DNA from: Rutidosis leptorrhynchoides
Lineage: Eukaryota > Streptophyta > Magnoliopsida > Asterales > Asteraceae
Length of the DNA: 64,000 bases
Direction of reading: 5' to 3'
Assembly (NCBI RefSeq): GCF_046630445.1
Contig: NC_092333.1
Coordinates: 712,953,001 to 713,017,000 of the forward strand
The translations under genes were made by a program, and so were the position numbers. Shown piece by piece: positions 35,108-51,948 of the stretch; the first letter of the stretch is position 1, and every line of letters begins with the position of its first letter. Below the pieces are notes generated by a model. It had not been told where the DNA came from. It saw nothing but the letters and a program-made list of their open reading frames with translations, and searched no databases.

Positions 35108-35509
35108 GGTGGTCTTAGCGAACCAGGTCTGCATTAGTGTGTCTAACTGATAGTCGTTAGGATGCATTAGTGAGTCTGGACTTCGACCGTGTCTGCATGT
35201 CAAAAGTTTCGCTTATCATTTTTTTCGGAAATCATCTTCTTATCATCTTTAGGAAATTACCTGCTCATTATTCTTAGTCTAGACACCTTTTACTGCATTG
35301 ATTGCATGAATAAGTGTATAGACAAAATTCATATCTTAGCGTATCTGTTACTGTAGACCTTGCCTGATATCTCTCGTAAATTTCTCCGTAATTTAAGGGA
35401 TCCTGGTACTATATATATCTATGTACATTATGCATTGAGAATACCATCCAACTATCAATTTCTGTCACTAAACTCTTCATACCAAAAATCTTTTCTGTGA
35501 TCGCTTAAG

Positions 35510-36016
35510 ATGGCCTCTACGAATCGACCAAGTTCCTCTGACTCCGAAGACAGCGTGACAGGAGCACACCAATCAATCAACTACCGTGATTACTGGAGAA
35601 AATGGGGGTGGGTTCACGACATACTCACCCTATGGAGAAGGGAAGAAGGTACTCCATATCATGAACCAAATCTACCACCTAACCTTGGATTACTTGACCC
35701 GCTAACCGGCGAACCCGTTCGCAACACCGTTTATACCCTTTTTGCAAGAATTTTTCGTCTTGAGACTACCATTAACGGAACTAGAGAAGATATCCGACCT
35801 TTACCTCACACCGATAACCAACCAGGGTTAGTAGAAGAAGTTAAAGAACTCGGAGCTCGAGTGTTAACTTTAGAGAGCATGGTACACAATTTGCAAGCAC
35901 CTGCAGTATCACCAACACCAGTAACATCACCAGCCTCAGCACCAACAGCACTAGTACCACCAACAACAACATCCGCGTCACCAGCTTCGACATCTCATTC
36001 TGTACCTCGAGTATAA
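35510..36016 (+). CDS. 168-residue protein of element E, unit 2; function unknown
   Basis: It matches the unit 1 frame with Leu for Val in PPNLG(V/L)LDPL and Ala for Ser in the APT(S/A)LVPP tail. It is open from ATG to TAA. The upstream LTR promoter is absent from this unit, so expression would need readthrough from elsewhere. Confidence 0.58.
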   Translation: MASTNRPSSSDSEDSVTGAHQSINYRDYWRKWGWVHDILTLWRREEGTPYHEPNLPPNLGLLDPLTGEPVRNTVYTLFARIFRLETTINGTREDIRPLPHTDNQPGLVEEVKELGARVLTLESMVHNLQAPAVSPTPVTSPASAPTALVPPTTTSASPASTSHSVPRV

Positions 36017-38743
<2,727 letters not shown>

Positions 38744-38922
38744 TGTGACGATCCGGAAATTTCCGATCAAATTTAAACTTTATCTTTATATTATTCCGAC
38801 ACGATAAGCAAAGTTTGTTAAGTTAAATCTCAAGAATTTTAAATTGTGTTCATACATTCATTATAACCTCGACCAAATTCCGACGATTCACGAACCGTTA
38901 TATATAAATAAATATGTATATA

Positions 38923-38978
<56 letters not shown>

Positions 38979-41223
38979 CTTAAAAATATTAATAAAGTAT
39001 TAAACGTATAATACTTTACATGAACGTATTTGTTTCAATATGTTTATCGATGGAATTAGAAGATAATATCAAATGATTGATTTATCAGATACATTATGAT
39101 ATGATTACGGGTCTATGTTATAAGGTCCACTGTGATTTAAGAAATCTATTCTTTTTGACGACATTCGGAAAATGGTAAAGTGATTTATAAGTAAGAACGT
39201 GGAGTGTAAATAACTTAGATGTTGGATATCGACAAGTTAAGTAACTCGACATTTTTCATTAAGATTATTTCATACGTTTATTTAACCTTTGAACTTTATC
39301 GCATGCTTCACCAACAGACTGTAATTTAAAAACTTGAAACCTATTATGAAAATATATGATTTTACTTTTCTAAAACGTTTTATGATATAACGATTTCCAT
39401 TATTTTAACCTTTAAACAAAATGCTTCTTAAATATATTTAGTTTTGGAAAACAAAATTATCATATTTATTTGATTTAGTTTCAAACGTACAAAAACGTTT
39501 TCAGTTTAAAAAGAACTTTATTATTAAAACGTATATAACTTTTATAAATATCTAGAACCACTTTTAACAACTCATTACTTAACCAGTATGATAAAGATAA
39601 CGATATTTATATTTTATTTTATTAAATATATATAACAATTTAAATTAATATTATATATATTTATATGCGTATTATACGTACATAGTTTTATACTTTTACT
39701 ATACTTAAACTTTACCTTTACTTTATTTTTACTTTACTTTAACTTTAATAATTCATACTTTAATAATTCACTTTAATAATTCATACTTTAATAATTCACT
39801 TTAATAATTCATACTTTAATAATTCACTTTAATAATTCATACTTTAATAATTCACTTTAATAATTCATACTTTAATAATTCATTTTAATAATTCATACTT
39901 TAATAATTCACTTTAATAATTCATACTTTAATAATTCACTTTAATAATTCATACTTTAATAATTCACTTTAATAATTCATACTTTAATAATTCACTTTAA
40001 TAATTCATACTTTAATAATTCACTTTAATAATTCAAAAATCTGTTATAAATAGAATTCAATAGGTTTCATTATTTGATAGAAACTTGAAAATATTTTCTC
40101 TAAACTCCCTCAATCAATTTACATATATATATTTACTCCGTATTATTTCAAGATATTATCAGTATACATAAAATATTACCACGGAGTGCTGTCCGAGTGA
40201 TTTCAAAATTGTTTTTCGAGCGGGATAGAGCTAAGAAAATTATGGGTTAAAGCTATGGAGGTTATGGGTATGGTTTGGGAGTATTACTCGTGAGTCAAAC
40301 TAATGTTTATCATCTCGGTTGCGTCTACATAACTTTTCTGCAATATTGAGTCTCAACATTGATACGTTCGTGAATCCAAGGCCAACATTGCACTTGTTCA
40401 ATGACATCATATGTATTTTTACTACAAAATACAGTATTGTGAGTTTCATTTGCTCCCTTTTTAATTGCTTTTGCAATATATATTTTTGGGCTGAGAATAC
40501 ATGCGCTGTTTTATAAATATTTTACGAAATAGGCACAAGTACTAAAACTAATTCTATGTGGGTTTAAACCAGAAATATACCCTTAGCTTGGTAACATTAA
40601 ACTACTTGTCTATGTACGGTAGGCGCGAATCCTAAAGATAGATCTATTGGGCGTGACAAACCCCATCCTGACTATGGGATGCTTTAGTACTTCGAGGTTA
40701 TTTTAAACACACCTGATTTGGTGTACTTCAGAGGGTAAAACATGAACGTTAAGGCTTGTTACCGGGTGCCTACAACTTATAGAATACTTTTATACACTTA
40801 CGAGTGTACATATATTTATAAACGGAAATCTTGTGGTCTATTAATATATTGAAATGATTGTTATGATAAACCTATGAACTCACCAACCTTTTGGTTGACA
40901 CTTTAAAGCATGTTTATTCTCAGGTATTAAAGAAATCTTCCGCTGTGCATTAGCTCATTTTAAGGATATTACTTGGAGTCATTCATGGCATATTTTGAAT
41001 GACGTTGCATTCAAGTCATTGAGTTCATCAAGATTATTATTAAGTCAATTATAGTTGGATGTATTGTGAAATGGTGTGCATACCGTCAATTTTCATTGTA
41101 AAGAAAGTTTGTCTTTTAAAAACGAATGCAATATTTGTAAAATGTATCATATAGAGGTCAAATACCTCGCGATGTAATCAACTATTGTGAATCGTTTATA
41201 ATGTATATGAACGGGTCCTTTCA
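38744..41223 (+). mobile_element. Element E 3' LTR, unit 2
   Basis: 2480 bp, TGTGACGATCCGG to GGGTCCTTTCA. The minisatellite is at 39741-40035 and the TATA box at 40045-40052. An (AT)n run at about 38920-38972 is longer than in units 1 and 3. Confidence 0.92.
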
Positions 41224-42570
41224 ACAAGTTACACAATACGACATCATAATATGCATCGATAAACCATAGACACGTATACAATGTTTTGACATATCATATT
41301 GACATCATGTATATATTATTTTTGGAACAACCATAAGATACTATATGCGGTAATCTCGAGTTAGCATATAATGGGTCGAGGTTGATTCTAAAATAATATA
41401 CCATGGGTTGTGATCGAGCCTGAGACATGTATACAATGGGTCGTGGAGTGATTCGAGATAAAATGCATACTATGGGTCTTGATTATATTAAGAAAGTGTA
41501 ATATGTCTTGATTATTTTAGGATGATATATCAATTTAATTATGTACTATTAACTGTGAACTATTAATTGTGGACTACTAACGTTGGACTGCTAACTTGAT
41601 AATGTAAATCATCAACACGTAATAAAAATATTGATGTAAATATATTTCTATCATACTTTGATATATAGTATATATTTTTTATAGGTTCGTGAATCGACCC
41701 GTGGCCAAGTCTAATTCTCGATGAATTGAAAATCTGTGAAAGTGAGTTATAGTCCCATTTTTACTGTCTAATATTTTGGGATGAGAATACATGCAGTTTT
41801 GAAAGTATTTTACAAAATAGACACACGTACTTGAACTACATTCTATGATTGAATTATTATACCGCGTATCCCTTTTTGTTTAGTCTGGTAACCTAAGAAT
41901 TAGTGAACGCCACTAATTGACGCGAATCCTAAAGATAGATCTATGGGCCTTGACAAGCCCCAGTCAGAGAATTTAAACTGCTTTAGTACTTCGAGGTTTA
42001 TATTATATACAGACGAGGTGCCTGTATGGGGATATGCTAGATGCATTTTTGTTAATGTCGGTTACCAGGTGCTCATCATATGAATGATTTTTATATAGAT
42101 TGCCTTATATCTGTGTGCGAATTTATAAATGAAATCTCGTGGTCTATTATTACAATTTGATATATATAGGTTAAACCTATAACTCACCAACATTTTTGTT
42201 GACGTTTAAAGCATGTTTATTCTCAGGTGATTTTTAAGAGCTTCCGCTGTCGCATGCTAAATAAAGACAAGAATCGGAGTCTTCATGCTTGTTTAATATT
42301 GTTTAAAAACTGCATTCGAGAACTTATGTTGTTGTAACATATTATTATTATAAGCCATTATGTAATGGTCGTGTGTAAACGTTATATTTTAGATTATCAT
42401 TACTTGATAATCTATGTTATGTCTTCAAAACCTTTGTCGATAAAATAAAGGTTATGGTGTGTTTTAAAAACGAATGGAGTCTTTGAAAAACGTCTCATAT
42501 AGAGGTCAAAACCTCGCAATAAAACCAATTAATATGAAACGTTTATAATCGATATGAACAGGGCATTTCA
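41224..42570 (+). mobile_element. Tekay LTR remnant, unit 2
   Basis: 1347 bp, the same length as in units 1 and 3, with only scattered substitutions. It ends GGGCATTTCA and is followed by Athila gag. Confidence 0.75.
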
Positions 42571-44399
42571 CAAATAAGGTAAACGGGTTCACGAATGAAG
42601 AGGTACGCCTTCGCCTATTTCCTTATTCTTTAAAAGATAAAGCAAAGCGTAGGTTTTTGTCCTTACCCGTCCGGAGTATCACTACTTGGGCGGTGATGAA
42701 AAAGAAATTCCTTGAGGAATTCTACCCGATAAGTAAAACTTCAGATATGCGTATACAAATTAAATCTTTTAGGCAATTGCCAGGTGAAATTTTTCATGAA
42801 GCATACGAACGTCTGAAGGAATTACTTAGATCTTGTCCTCACCACGAAATACCGAAATGGGAACTTGTAAAAGTTTTTTATGATGGTTTTGACTCACAAA
42901 ATAGACGATTCCTATTAGCGGCTAGTGGTGGTGTGTTTATGACTCGAAGTAGTGAGGATGAATGGACATTTTTCGAGCAATTGAGCAAGGGTTCAAAAAC
43001 CCAAGCTTCGATTGCAAGGCAAACTTACAATCCTTCCTATGTTAACCACGTGTCTAACTCGGGAGGTTTGACTAGGAATTTAGAAAAGGAATTAGATGAG
43101 ATAAAGATGTTGCTTCCAATGTTTAACAACCCGAACCAGGGTGGTAGTGTTAATTTTGTGCAGGTTCAGGATGTGTGCTCGATATGTGGTGATGCTTCTC
43201 ATTATGCAAATGGTTGCCATTAGGGATAGAAGAGCAAGTGAACGAGGTTCAAGGGCGGAAGTATGATCCATATTCCAATACCTACAACCCAGGGTGAAGG
43301 AATCATCCGAACTTCAGCTAGAACAACAACAACACATTGAATGCACCAAAGCAACACCAAACCCAATACCCGAACAAATTTCAAAACAACAACCAATATC
43401 AAATGCAAAACCAAAACCAAAATCAAAACTAAAACTTGTCTCAAAATAATCAACAAAGTCAATCCTAAAGCACGGATGCTAGGTTGGAGTCATTTATGGA
43501 AGAGATGAAGAAGACTTTGGAAATTTAAAATAAGTCAATTGCGGCATTGGGTAAGCAAATTGGTCAAGTGGCGGAGAAAAAGGCAACACGAGAATCGGAT
43601 ACAATTCCGAGTTATACATTGCTTGACCCGAATCATGAATCACAAGGAAGAGAACATAAAGTGAACATGGTGGGCACTTTAAGGAGTGGAAAGACATATG
43701 ATAACAAGGTAAAAATGCCTAGGAAATCAGAAATCGAGTATGGTCCAGGCAAGTCTCCTATTTTACATGATTTGAGTAATAATGTTAATGAAGTTGTGGT
43801 GGATTTTGGGGTTGGGTTAAATGTTGAAAAATCGAAAATTTTCAAAATTGGGGAAACAGATGTGGAGACTAATATCATTCCATTCCCCAAGGCTTTGGAG
43901 TCCCCGAACCAATTTCCTTATGGCAAAAAGGGACCAAAAACAGATGATATGTGAGAAACATTTAAACAAGTAAAAATCAATATTCCACTTACTGATGCAA
44001 TCAAACAAATTCCAGCATATGCTAAATTTTTAAAGGATTTGTGTGTTCAAAAACGGAAACTAAATGCATCATTGCCCAAAAAGGTAAAATTGACTGAAAA
44101 AGTGAGTGCGGTCATTTATGGTTCACTTTCACCGAAGTTTAAGGACCCGGGGACACCATTAGTTTCGGTTACGGTGGGTAATGTTAATGTCAAAAAGGCT
44201 TTATTGGACTTGGGGGCTAGTATTAACATACTTCCATCAAGTTTTGTTGATCGGTACAAGTTGGGAACTTTAAAACAAACTGATATTCTCATTCAACTTG
44301 CAGATCGGTCAATGAGAACTCCAAGGGGTATGTTGGAAAATGTGATTGTGAAAGTGGAAGACTTTTATTACCCGGTAGATTTTATTGTTATGAACATTG
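42571..44399 (+). pseudogene. Athila-type Gag, linker and protease of element G, unit 2
   Basis: The gag frame is open from 42573 to TAG 43221-43223 with the CCHC knuckle. The linker frame 43547-43954 ends at a TGA. The protease follows with DLGAS and is cut at 44400. All disabling changes of unit 1 are shared, so they predate the amplification. I found only two gag differences from unit 1 by eye (Arg codon CGG/AGG in IARQ, and Gln for Arg in the VQ(V)QDVC stretch). Confidence 0.87.
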
Positions 44400-44523
44400 A
44401 GAAAGTTTGTATTTTAAAAACGAATGCAATGTTTGTAAAATGTATCATATAGAGGTCAAATACCTCGCGATGTAATCAACTATTGTGAATAGTTTATAAT
44501 GTATATGAACGGGTCCTTTCAGT

Positions 44524-44535
44524 TGGTATCAGAGC
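44524..44535 (+). promoter_or_regulatory. Primer-binding site of element E, unit 3
   Basis: TGGTATCAGAGC, a perfect initiator tRNA-Met complement, after the truncated LTR tail. Confidence 0.92.
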
Positions 44536-44937
44536 GGTGGTCTTAGCGAACCAGGTCTGCATTAGTGTGTCTAACTGATAGTCGTTAGGATGCATTAGTG
44601 AGTCTGGACTTCGACCGTGTCTGCATGTCAAAAGTTTCGCTTATCATTTTTTTCGGAAATCATCTTCTTATCATCTTTAGGAAATTACCTGCTCATTATT
44701 CTTAGTCTAGACACCTTTTACTGCTTTGATTGCATGAATAAGTGTATAGACAAAATTCATATCTTAGCGTATCTGTTACTGTAGACCTTGCCTGATATCT
44801 CTCGTAAATTTCTCCGTAATTTAAGGGATACTGGTACTATATATATCTATGCACATTATGCATTGAGAATACCATCCAACTATCAATTTCTGTCACTAAA
44901 CTCTTCATACCAAAAATCTTTTCTGTGATCGCTTAAG

Positions 44938-45444
44938 ATGGCCTCTACGAATCGACCAAGTTCCTCTGACTCTGAAGACAGCGTGACATGAGCACACCAA
45001 TCAATCAACTACCGTGATTACTGGAGAAAATGGGGGTGGGTTCACGACATACTCACCCTATGGAGAAGGGAAGAAGGTACTCCATATCATGAACCAAATC
45101 TACCACCTAACCTTGGAGTACTTGACCCGCTAACCGGCGAACCCGTTCGCAACACCGTTTATACCCTTTTTGCAAGAATTTTTCGTCTTGAGACTACCAT
45201 TAACGGAACTAGAGAAGATATCCGACCTTTACCTCACACCGATAACCAACCAGGGTTAGTAGAAGAAGTTAAAGAACTCGGAGCTCGAGTGTTAACTTTA
45301 GAGAGCATGGTACACAATTTGCAAGCACCTGCAGTATCACCAACACCAGTAACATCACCAGCCTCAGCACCAACAACACTAGTACCACCAACAACAACAT
45401 CCGCGTCACCAGCTTCGACATCTCATTCTGTACCTCGAGTATAA
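44938..45444 (+). pseudogene. Element E 168-codon frame, unit 3, stop at codon 18
   Basis: It is homologous to 26193-26699 and 35510-36016, but a G-to-T change turns the Gly18 codon GGA into TGA at 44989-44991. The rest of the frame is intact to TAA at 45442-45444. The tail reads Thr where units 1 and 2 have Ser and Ala. The break is specific to this unit and so younger than the triplication. Confidence 0.85.
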
Positions 45445-46135
45445 TCATTGTTCTACATGACGTTCTACATCATTTATTTTCATTCGACATAGCGATTATG
45501 TAATCTCTAATGTTTTAGAGATTATATATTCTTGTTCTAACGGTAAATCAAATGAGTTTAATATCATATTGACTCATTAAATCCATGATTACATCCGAAG
45601 AAAATATATAGGTATATATATATTTTTTTCATAAAGATTGTAATTAAAAATTCTTTCGTACAAACTGTTAATGGTGAAAATATTTTAACGGGTAGGTAAT
45701 ACCTGAGGAATATTTAGATTTCACATTAATAAGTTACATTGTACATTTTTCGAATCTGATTCAATAGTCATTTACTATCCTACTTACAACCACCGATATA
45801 CGTATCCGTTCACCGCAGAATAATCATTTTCATCCAATTTTATATTTGGATTTTGACCTATCAGAATCCAACAAGTGGCATAATGAAGAAAACATTGGAC
45901 AAAATAAAATTTGTTAGAAACAAACAAATTAACTATGAGAAATTTTGTTAAGAATTCACGCTAACTGTTCCTAGCTAACTGTTCCTAGCTAACTGATTAC
46001 ATTTTATTTATCACAATTTATTTATCGCAATTTATATTCTTGCAATTTTATTTGTCGTCATTTAATTTCTGTTATTTATTTTTACGCATTTTAAATATCG
46101 AGACATGTATACAAGGTTTTGACATATCATATCGA

Positions 46136-46216
<81 letters not shown>

Positions 46217-48141
46217 TGGAATAACCAAAGACACTCTATATGCAGTAATGCTGGAGTTAGCTATACAGGGTTGAGGTTGATTCTACAATAATATATATAC
46301 TTTGAGTTGTGATCGAGTCTGAGACATGTATACGGGTCACGATAAGTATTAATTAATTCGAATATTATATATTAAACTATATATAAATTATTGGACTGTT
46401 AATTGTGGACTATCGACTGTGGACTAATAACATTGGACAATTATAATGAATTAAAATATTGATTATAACATATGAAACTAAATAATTCTTCAAGTTTGCC
46501 ACTTGATTTCATCCTAAACTTCATTTGTATCTTGACGATTACAATCTGCATTCAAATCTTTCACGATTCTTGAAAACACCTCAATCGAGAGGATAAACCA
46601 ACCGCACTTCATCTACGGAAGAAAAGATCGATGCATATAGTTATGCACCTGAAAACACTCAGAACCTGAGTAAACATTTAACACGTATCTGTGCTAGCTC
46701 CCTAGGCGTTGTTATTACCGAAAATCACTTTGCAATTCCTTTTCAAAGTAGCAAATTTTGTCACAGCTCCAGCAAATCAACTTCGACTTTTCGTTCGAAA
46801 CAACCATATCATAATTTTGATATATATGCGTGCTCTTTATTGTTACCGGGGAACCTTTTATATTCCAACATATTACCATCAACGTTTAATCATCTAAAAA
46901 CACAATTCTCTTGAAACCACCTCAGATTGATAACCGATGACCCAGATATGGTAGCATTAAATGCAGAGAAAACAGCAAAATCGTAGATGGTCTAAACGGC
47001 CAAAAGTTTGATAATAAAGAATGGAATGTTGGGAACGCTCGATAGAAAATTTGGTACTGAAAAACAGATTGAGCTAACCATGAAGGAGACCAAGGACAAA
47101 TACAAGGACCAAACCCTATATTCAAAGAATCCAGGTAATTCTGGATCCGATGAAATCTTTAGAGAATATCCTGCTTCGAAGTCATGTTAAAATCTTGCGA
47201 AAAATCTTTCTTCATCAACCTTCGATCTTAGAAATTCCAAAAATATCATCATAAATATCTTCGATATTTTTGAGGATATTTTCATAAGTATTCTTGTCCG
47301 AAATCATTTATCTCTTCGCGATATCAGTGTTATATCATAAAGGAAATTTTTTAGTTTCTAAAATCTGAAATCTTCAAGTTTGAAGTATGAATGTTTTCGA
47401 AGTAGTGTTGGGAACTGAAGCATGAGTTAGTATAATATAATGACACTTGATCAACGTGATTATATTATAGTAAGTCATGCTGAGTTTCTAATGAAACATG
47501 ATGATTCACAGACCATAACGTCATCATGTGCCATGTTACGCGACTCTTACATTCTATCTAATCTCTAAACATATCAAGAACATAATTTCTTGATAATTCT
47601 GTCTTTTCTCTTGAATTCTGGTAATTTAACCAATCAAGATCGTGCTATTACAATTTCTTCCTTAGCACATTAGTCATGTTCGTTCGAAACTCCATACTTA
47701 CGAATTTTGAACCATTATTCGCTGACTTAAAGTCGAGAAGAGAAAACAAAAGGATGGAACTCCAAAATATAAAGGAAATAAAGAGGGTGGATTTATAATG
47801 AAATATCCGACAGAGCAATCAAAACAGATTATCGCATTTAACCAAAGACGATCCTATTCCTTAATCTCCGAAGAATCAAATTTTATTCAGATTTTAAAGA
47901 TTTCTTTAAATCCGTTGAATTCCAGAAATCCACCGTGACTACGTCAAAAGTTAAATTTCTATCTCAAACTGTTGTGACAGCTACCCTCGTACGCTTCACA
48001 TAATCGAATCGTTTTATCTACATTACTCAGTAATGATGAAACTCTATTTATCAACTCATATTCGTCATGAAAATAGTTTTATGGTTAACCATGACGACCT
48101 TACTCAAATTTCGGGACGAAGTTTCTTTAACGGGTCGGTAC
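45445..48141 (+). other. Element E interior downstream of the ORF, unit 3, non-coding
   Basis: Same plan as units 1 and 2: the TTAACGGGTAGGTA motif at 45685-45698, the Tekay LTR fragment with (AT)n at 46139-46212, the 1.7 kb 3' part and the pre-LTR block before 48142. No gene recognised. Confidence 0.65.
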
Positions 48142-50601
48142 TGTGACGATCCGGAAATTTCCGATCAAATTTAAACTTTATCTTTATATTATTCCGACAC
48201 GATAAGCAAAGTTTGTTAAGTTAAATCTCAAGAATTTTAAATTGTGTTCATACATTCATTATAACCTCGACCAAATTCCGACGATTCACGAACCGTTATA
48301 TATAAATAAATATGTATATATATGTATATATATGTATATATATATATATATTATAACTTAAAAATATTAATAAAGTATTAAATGTATAATACTTTACATG
48401 AACGTATTTGTTTCAATATGTTTATCGATGGAATTAGAAGATAATATCAAATGATTGATTTATCAGATACATTGTGATATGATTACGGGTCTATGTTATA
48501 AGGTCCACTGTGATTTAAGAAATCTATTCTTTTTGACGACATTCGGAAAATGGTAAAGTGATTTATAAGTAAGAACGTGGAGTGTAAATAACTTAGATGT
48601 TGGATATCGACAAGTTAAGTAACTCGACATTTTTCATTAAGATTATTTCATACGTTTATTTAACCTTTGAACTTTATCGCATGCTTCACCAACAGACTGT
48701 AATTTAAAAACTTGAAACCTATTATGAAAATATATGATTTTACTTTTCTAAAACGTTTTATGATATAACGATTTCCATTATTTTAACCTTTAAACAAAAT
48801 GCTTCTTAAATATATTTAGTTTTGGAAAACAAAATTATCATATTTATTTGATTTAGTTTCAAACGTACAAAAACGTTTTCAGTTTAAAAAGAACTTTATT
48901 ATTAAAACGTATATAACTTTTATAAATATCTAGAACCACTTTTAACAACTCATTACTTAACCAGTATGATAAAGATAACGATATTTATATTTTATTTTAT
49001 TAAATATATATAACAATTTAAATTAATATTATATATATTTATATGCGTATTATACGTACATAGTTTTATACTTTTACTATACTTAAACTTTACCTTTACT
49101 TTATTTTTACTTTACTTTAACTTTAATAATTCATACTTTAATAATTCACTTTAATAATTCATACTTTAATAATTCACTTTAATAATTCATAATTTAATAA
49201 TTCACTTTAATAATTCATACTTTAATAATTCACTTTAATAATTCATACTTTAATAATTCATTTTAATAATTCATACTTTAATAATTCACTTTAATAATTC
49301 ATACTTTAATAATTCACTTTAATAATTCATACTTTAATAATTCACTTTAATAATTCATACTTTAATAATTCACTTTAATAATTCATACTTTAATAATTCA
49401 CTTTAATAATTCAAAAATCTGTTATAAATAGAATTCAATATGTTTCATTATTTGATAGAAACTTGAAAATATTTTCTCTAAACTCCCTCAATCAATTTAC
49501 ATATATATATTTACTCCGTATTATTTCAAGATATTATCAGTATACATAAAATATTACCACGGAGTGCTGTCCGAGTGATTTCGAAATTGTTTTTCGAGCG
49601 GGATAGAGCTAAGAAAATTATGGGTTAAAGCTATGGAGGTTATGGGTATGGTTTGGGAGTATTACTCGTTAGTTAAACTAGTGTTTATCATCTCTGTTGC
49701 GTCTACATACCTTTTCTGCAATATTGAGTCTCAACATTGATACGTTCGTGAATCCAAGGCCAACATTGCACTTGTTCAATGACATCATATGTATTTTTAC
49801 TACAAAATACAGTATTGTGAGTTTCATTTGCTCCCTTTTTAATTGCTTTTGCAATATATATTTTTGGGCTGAGAATACATGCGCTGTTTTATAAATATTT
49901 TACGAAATAGGCACAAGTACTAAAACTAATTCTATGTGGGTTTAAACCAGAAATATACCCTTAGCTTGGTAACATTAAACTACTTGTCTATGTACGGTAG
50001 GCGCGAATCCTAAAGATAGATCTATTGGGCCTGACAAACCTCATCCTGACTATGGGATGCTTTAGTACTTCGAGGTTATTTTAAACACACCTGATTTGGT
50101 GTACTTCAGAGGGTAAAACATGAACGTTAAGGCTTGTTACCGGGTGCCTACAACTTATAGAATACTTTTATACACTTACGAGTGTACATATATTTATAAA
50201 CGGAAATCTTGTGGTCTATTAATATATTGAAATGATTGTTATGATAAACCTATGAACTCACCAACCTTTTGGTTGACACTTTAAAGCATGTTTATTCTCA
50301 GGTATTAAAGAAATCTTCCGCTGTGCATTAGCTCATTTTAAGGATATTACTTGGAGTCATTCATGGCATATTTTGAAAGACGTTGCATTCAAGTCATTGA
50401 GTTCATCAAGATTATTATTAAGTCAATTATAGTTGGATGTATTGTGAAATGGTGTGCATACCGTCAATTTTCGTTGTAAAGAAAGTTTGTCTTTTAAAAA
50501 CGAATGCAATGTTTGTAAAATGTATCATATAGAGGTCAAATACCTCGCGATGTAATCAACTATTGTGAATCGTTTATAATGTATATGAACGGGTCCTTTC
50601 A
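48142..50601 (+). mobile_element. Element E 3' LTR, unit 3
   Basis: 2460 bp, TGTGACGATCCGG to GGGTCCTTTCA. The minisatellite is at 49119-49413 and the TATA box at 49423-49430. Confidence 0.92.
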
Positions 50602-51948
50602 ACAAGTTACACAATACGACATCATAATATGCATCGATAAACCATAGACACGTATACAATGTTTTGACATATCATATTGACATCATGTATATATTATTTT
50701 TGGAACAACCATAAGATACTATATGCGGTAATCTCGAGTTAGCATATAATGGGTCGAGGTTGATTCTAAAATAATATACCATGGGTTGTGATCGAGCCTG
50801 AGACATGTATACAATGGGTCGTGGAGTGATTCGAGATAAAATGCATACTATGGGTCTTGATTATATTAAGAAAGTGTAATATGTCTTGATTATTTTAGGA
50901 TGATATATCAATTTAATTATGTACTATTAACTGTGAACTATTAATTGTGGACTACTAACGTTGGACTGCTAACTTGATAATGTAAATCATCAACACGTAA
51001 TAAAAATATTGATGTAAATATATTTCTATCATACTTTGATATATAGTATATATTTGTTATAGGTTCGTGAATTGACCCGTGGCCAAGTCTAATTCTCGAT
51101 GAATTGAAAATCTGTGAAAGTGAGTTATAGTCCCATTTTTACTGTCTAATATTTTGGGATGAGAATACATGCAGTTTTGAAAGTATTTTACAAAATAGAC
51201 ACACGTACTTGAACTACATTCTATGATTGAATTATTATACCGCGTATCCCTTTTTGTTTAGTCTGGTAACCTAAGAATTAGTGAACGCCACTAATTGACG
51301 CGAATCTTAAAGATAGATCTATGGGCCTTGACAAGCCCCAGTCAGAGAATTTAAACTGCTTTAGTACTTCGAGGTTTATATTATATACAGACGAGGTGCC
51401 TGTATGGGGATATGCTAGATGCATTTTTGTTAATGTCGGTTACCAGGTGCTCATCATATGAATGATTTTTATATAGATTGCCTTATATCTGTGTGCGAAT
51501 TTATAAATGAAATCTCGTGGTCTATTATTACAATTTGATATATATAGGTTAAACCTATAACTCACCAACATTTTTGTTGACGTTTAAAGCATGTTTATTC
51601 TCAGGTGATTTTTAAGAGCTTCCGCTGTCGCATGCTAAATAAAGACAAGAATCGGAGTCTTCATGCTTGTTTAATATTGTTTAAAAACTGCATTCGAGAA
51701 CTTATGTTGTTGTAACATATTATTATTATAAGCCATTATGTAATGGTCGTGTGTAAACGTTATATTTTAGATTATCATTACTTGATAATCTATGTTATGT
51801 CTTCAAAACCTTTGTCGATAAAATAAAGGTTATGGTGTGTTTTAAAAACGAATGGAGTCTTTGAAAAACGTCTCATATAGAGGTCAAAACCTCGCAATAA
51901 AACCAATTAATATGAAACGTTTATAATCGATATGAACGGGGCATTTCA
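50602..51948 (+). mobile_element. Tekay LTR remnant, unit 3
   Basis: 1347 bp ending GGGCATTTCA, followed by Athila gag. Same content as 31796-33142. Confidence 0.75.
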